Part shown: in pieces, positions 51,371 through 52,084 of the stretch
Position numbering within the stretch: the stretch's first letter is position 1
How the letters are laid out: each line of letters opens with the position of its first letter
From: Bacteroidales bacterium
Lineage (GTDB): Bacteria > Bacteroidota > Bacteroidia > Bacteroidales > UBA3824
Reading direction: 5' to 3'
DNA: 52,084 nucleotides
NCBI GenBank assembly: GCA_017417315.1
Contig: JAFPZK010000008.1
Location: 1 to 52,084, forward strand
Notes under the pieces: model-generated
The model's input: only the letters and a program-made list of their open reading frames with translations
Told to the model about the DNA's origin: nothing
Databases searched by the model: none
Translations under genes and position numbers: made by a program

Positions 51371-52084
51371 ATGGAGCAGAAAGTAAAACTTTTGCCACAG
51401 GGCATCAACGATTTCGGACAGGTACGGCGTGAAAATCTTTATTACGTCGATAAAACTATGTACATAGACAAAATCGAAAAAGACAGTCATTTTATGCTGA
51501 TTGTCCGTCCGAGGAGATTCGGCAAAAGTCTGTTTCTGAGTATGTTGGAGCATTATTATGACATCAAGGAAAAAGATAATTTCGACACGCTGTTTTCTGG
51601 TCTTTACGTCCACGAACACCCGACCAAGTGGCGAAATTATTATCAGGTTTTGACACTTGATTTTTCGCAGGTTGCCGGCGAATCGGAACACCTTGAAGAA
51701 AGGTTTTACACGTATCTTGCACTGCGGACAGAGGTTTTCGCAAAAAAATATGAGGATATGTATTATCCGGGGTTTTATGACGAGATAAAAAGCGAAAAAT
51801 ATTCGCCACTTAGGATAAATAAGATTGCTGACGCCGCCAAACTCAAAGGCTACCATCTTTACCTTATCCTTGACGAATACGACAATTTTACCAACACCGT
51901 TTGGTCGCTAAAAGGTGAAAACGTCTATAAATCAATCACTCACGGTGAAGGTTTTTACCGCGATGTTTTCAAAAAGTTCAAGGGAAATTTTGAGAGAATT
52001 TTTATAACCGGTGTATCGCCCGTTACTTTGGACGATTTGACAAGCGGTTTTAATATTGCTGAATACGCATCTACCAAAAGACAA
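51371..52084 (+). CDS. AAA-ATPase-like / PD-(D/E)XK protein (DUF1703 type), truncated by the window end
   Basis: Open from ATG 51371 to the last base (238 codons, no stop). It starts KLLPQGINDFGQVRRENLYY, then VDKTMYIDKIE, P-loop VRPRRFGKSLFLSML (about 40-54), FSGLYVHEHP, and Walker B LYLILDEYDNF (about 160-170), with ERIFITGVSP after it. This is the N-terminal AAA half of the same family as the protein at 37248-38804, but the canonical DEYD form. The C-terminal nuclease-like half should lie beyond the window. Confidence 0.88.
   Translation, partial: MEQKVKLLPQGINDFGQVRRENLYYVDKTMYIDKIEKDSHFMLIVRPRRFGKSLFLSMLEHYYDIKEKDNFDTLFSGLYVHEHPTKWRNYYQVLTLDFSQVAGESEHLEERFYTYLALRTEVFAKKYEDMYYPGFYDEIKSEKYSPLRINKIADAAKLKGYHLYLILDEYDNFTNTVWSLKGENVYKSITHGEGFYRDVFKKFKGNFERIFITGVSPVTLDDLTSGFNIAEYASTKRQ

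Noticed and set aside
51269..51856. 195-codon minus-strand frame at the right edge
   Set aside because: Antisense to the truncated AAA-ATPase gene, whose P-loop and Walker B motifs are clear on the plus strand.

Overview
The window looks like chromosomal DNA of an AT-rich member of the Bacteroidota, probably Bacteroidales. Three things point there. A type IX secretion sortase (PorU) is present. Promoters have the form TTTG, 18-20 bases, TAnnTTTG; I find at least ten such pairs, most in front of genes called independently. The protein families are also typical: DUF349, SUMF1-like lipid/secreted proteins, AAA-ATPase/PD-(D/E)XK proteins and a PorT-like barrel. I see no phage, insertion sequence, CRISPR array or rRNA inside the window. 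Most genes are housekeeping.

Layout. Positions 1-505 are non-coding, with a strong promoter pointing out of the left edge and a double-hairpin repeat. Next come a 35-residue membrane peptide, cca and porU (506-5252), facing an RSH (SpoT-like) gene. From 7.6 to 13.7 kb lie a SUMF1-like protein, trmD with a sugar nucleotidyltransferase, a universal stress protein, and an engB / TPR-SpoIIE phosphatase operon. From 13.8 to 16.6 kb is an esterase / membrane glycosyltransferase operon. From 16.6 to 19.5 kb is an unusually gene-poor, AT-rich region holding one XRE-type regulator and an array of palindromes. From 19.5 to 27.3 kb come pyrD, small unknowns, a DUF4143 ATPase, a radical SAM protein, tRNA-Gly(CCC), a GH26 mannanase, a lipoprotein, a receiver-like LuxR regulator and a beta-barrel. 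From 27.3 to 37.1 kb, all on the minus strand, are yidC, DUF349, a SiaC-like protein, an SDR, a lipoprotein, an ABCG-like transporter and sucD. From 37.2 to 41.6 kb are an AAA/PD-(D/E)XK protein and a TPR-CHAT protease gene broken by one in-frame stop codon. From 41.6 kb to the end are a Na+ symporter, a CAP-domain lipoprotein, a SiaB/SiaC pair, a THUMP methyltransferase relative, DUF368, ABC-F, MATE, hemH and a second AAA/PD-(D/E)XK gene cut by the window end.

The most interesting points are these. (1) Four to five copies of a long palindrome (TTTACAAA, six bases, TTTGTAAA) lie in the 1.6 kb non-coding region before a Gln/Pro-rich XRE regulator, and two copies of a different 17-base palindrome bracket the whole region. 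(2) A dispersed SiaA/SiaB/SiaC-like partner-switching set is present: one TPR-SpoIIE phosphatase, one SiaB kinase and two SiaC proteins. One SiaC leads an apparent operon with DUF349 and yidC. (3) A TPR-CHAT protease has a TAA codon eight codons before its catalytic His, with the reading frame intact on both sides. (4) Three proteins have eroded active sites: the (p)ppGpp synthetase half of the RSH protein, the NPPY motif of the THUMP methyltransferase relative, and the phospho-Asp of the LuxR regulator. (5) A tandem 32-base hairpin leader lies in front of the DUF4143 ATPase.

Several start codons were set downstream of the longest reading frame because the upstream start falls inside a promoter, a terminator or the tRNA. 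All function calls rest on motif recognition by eye; no database search was run.
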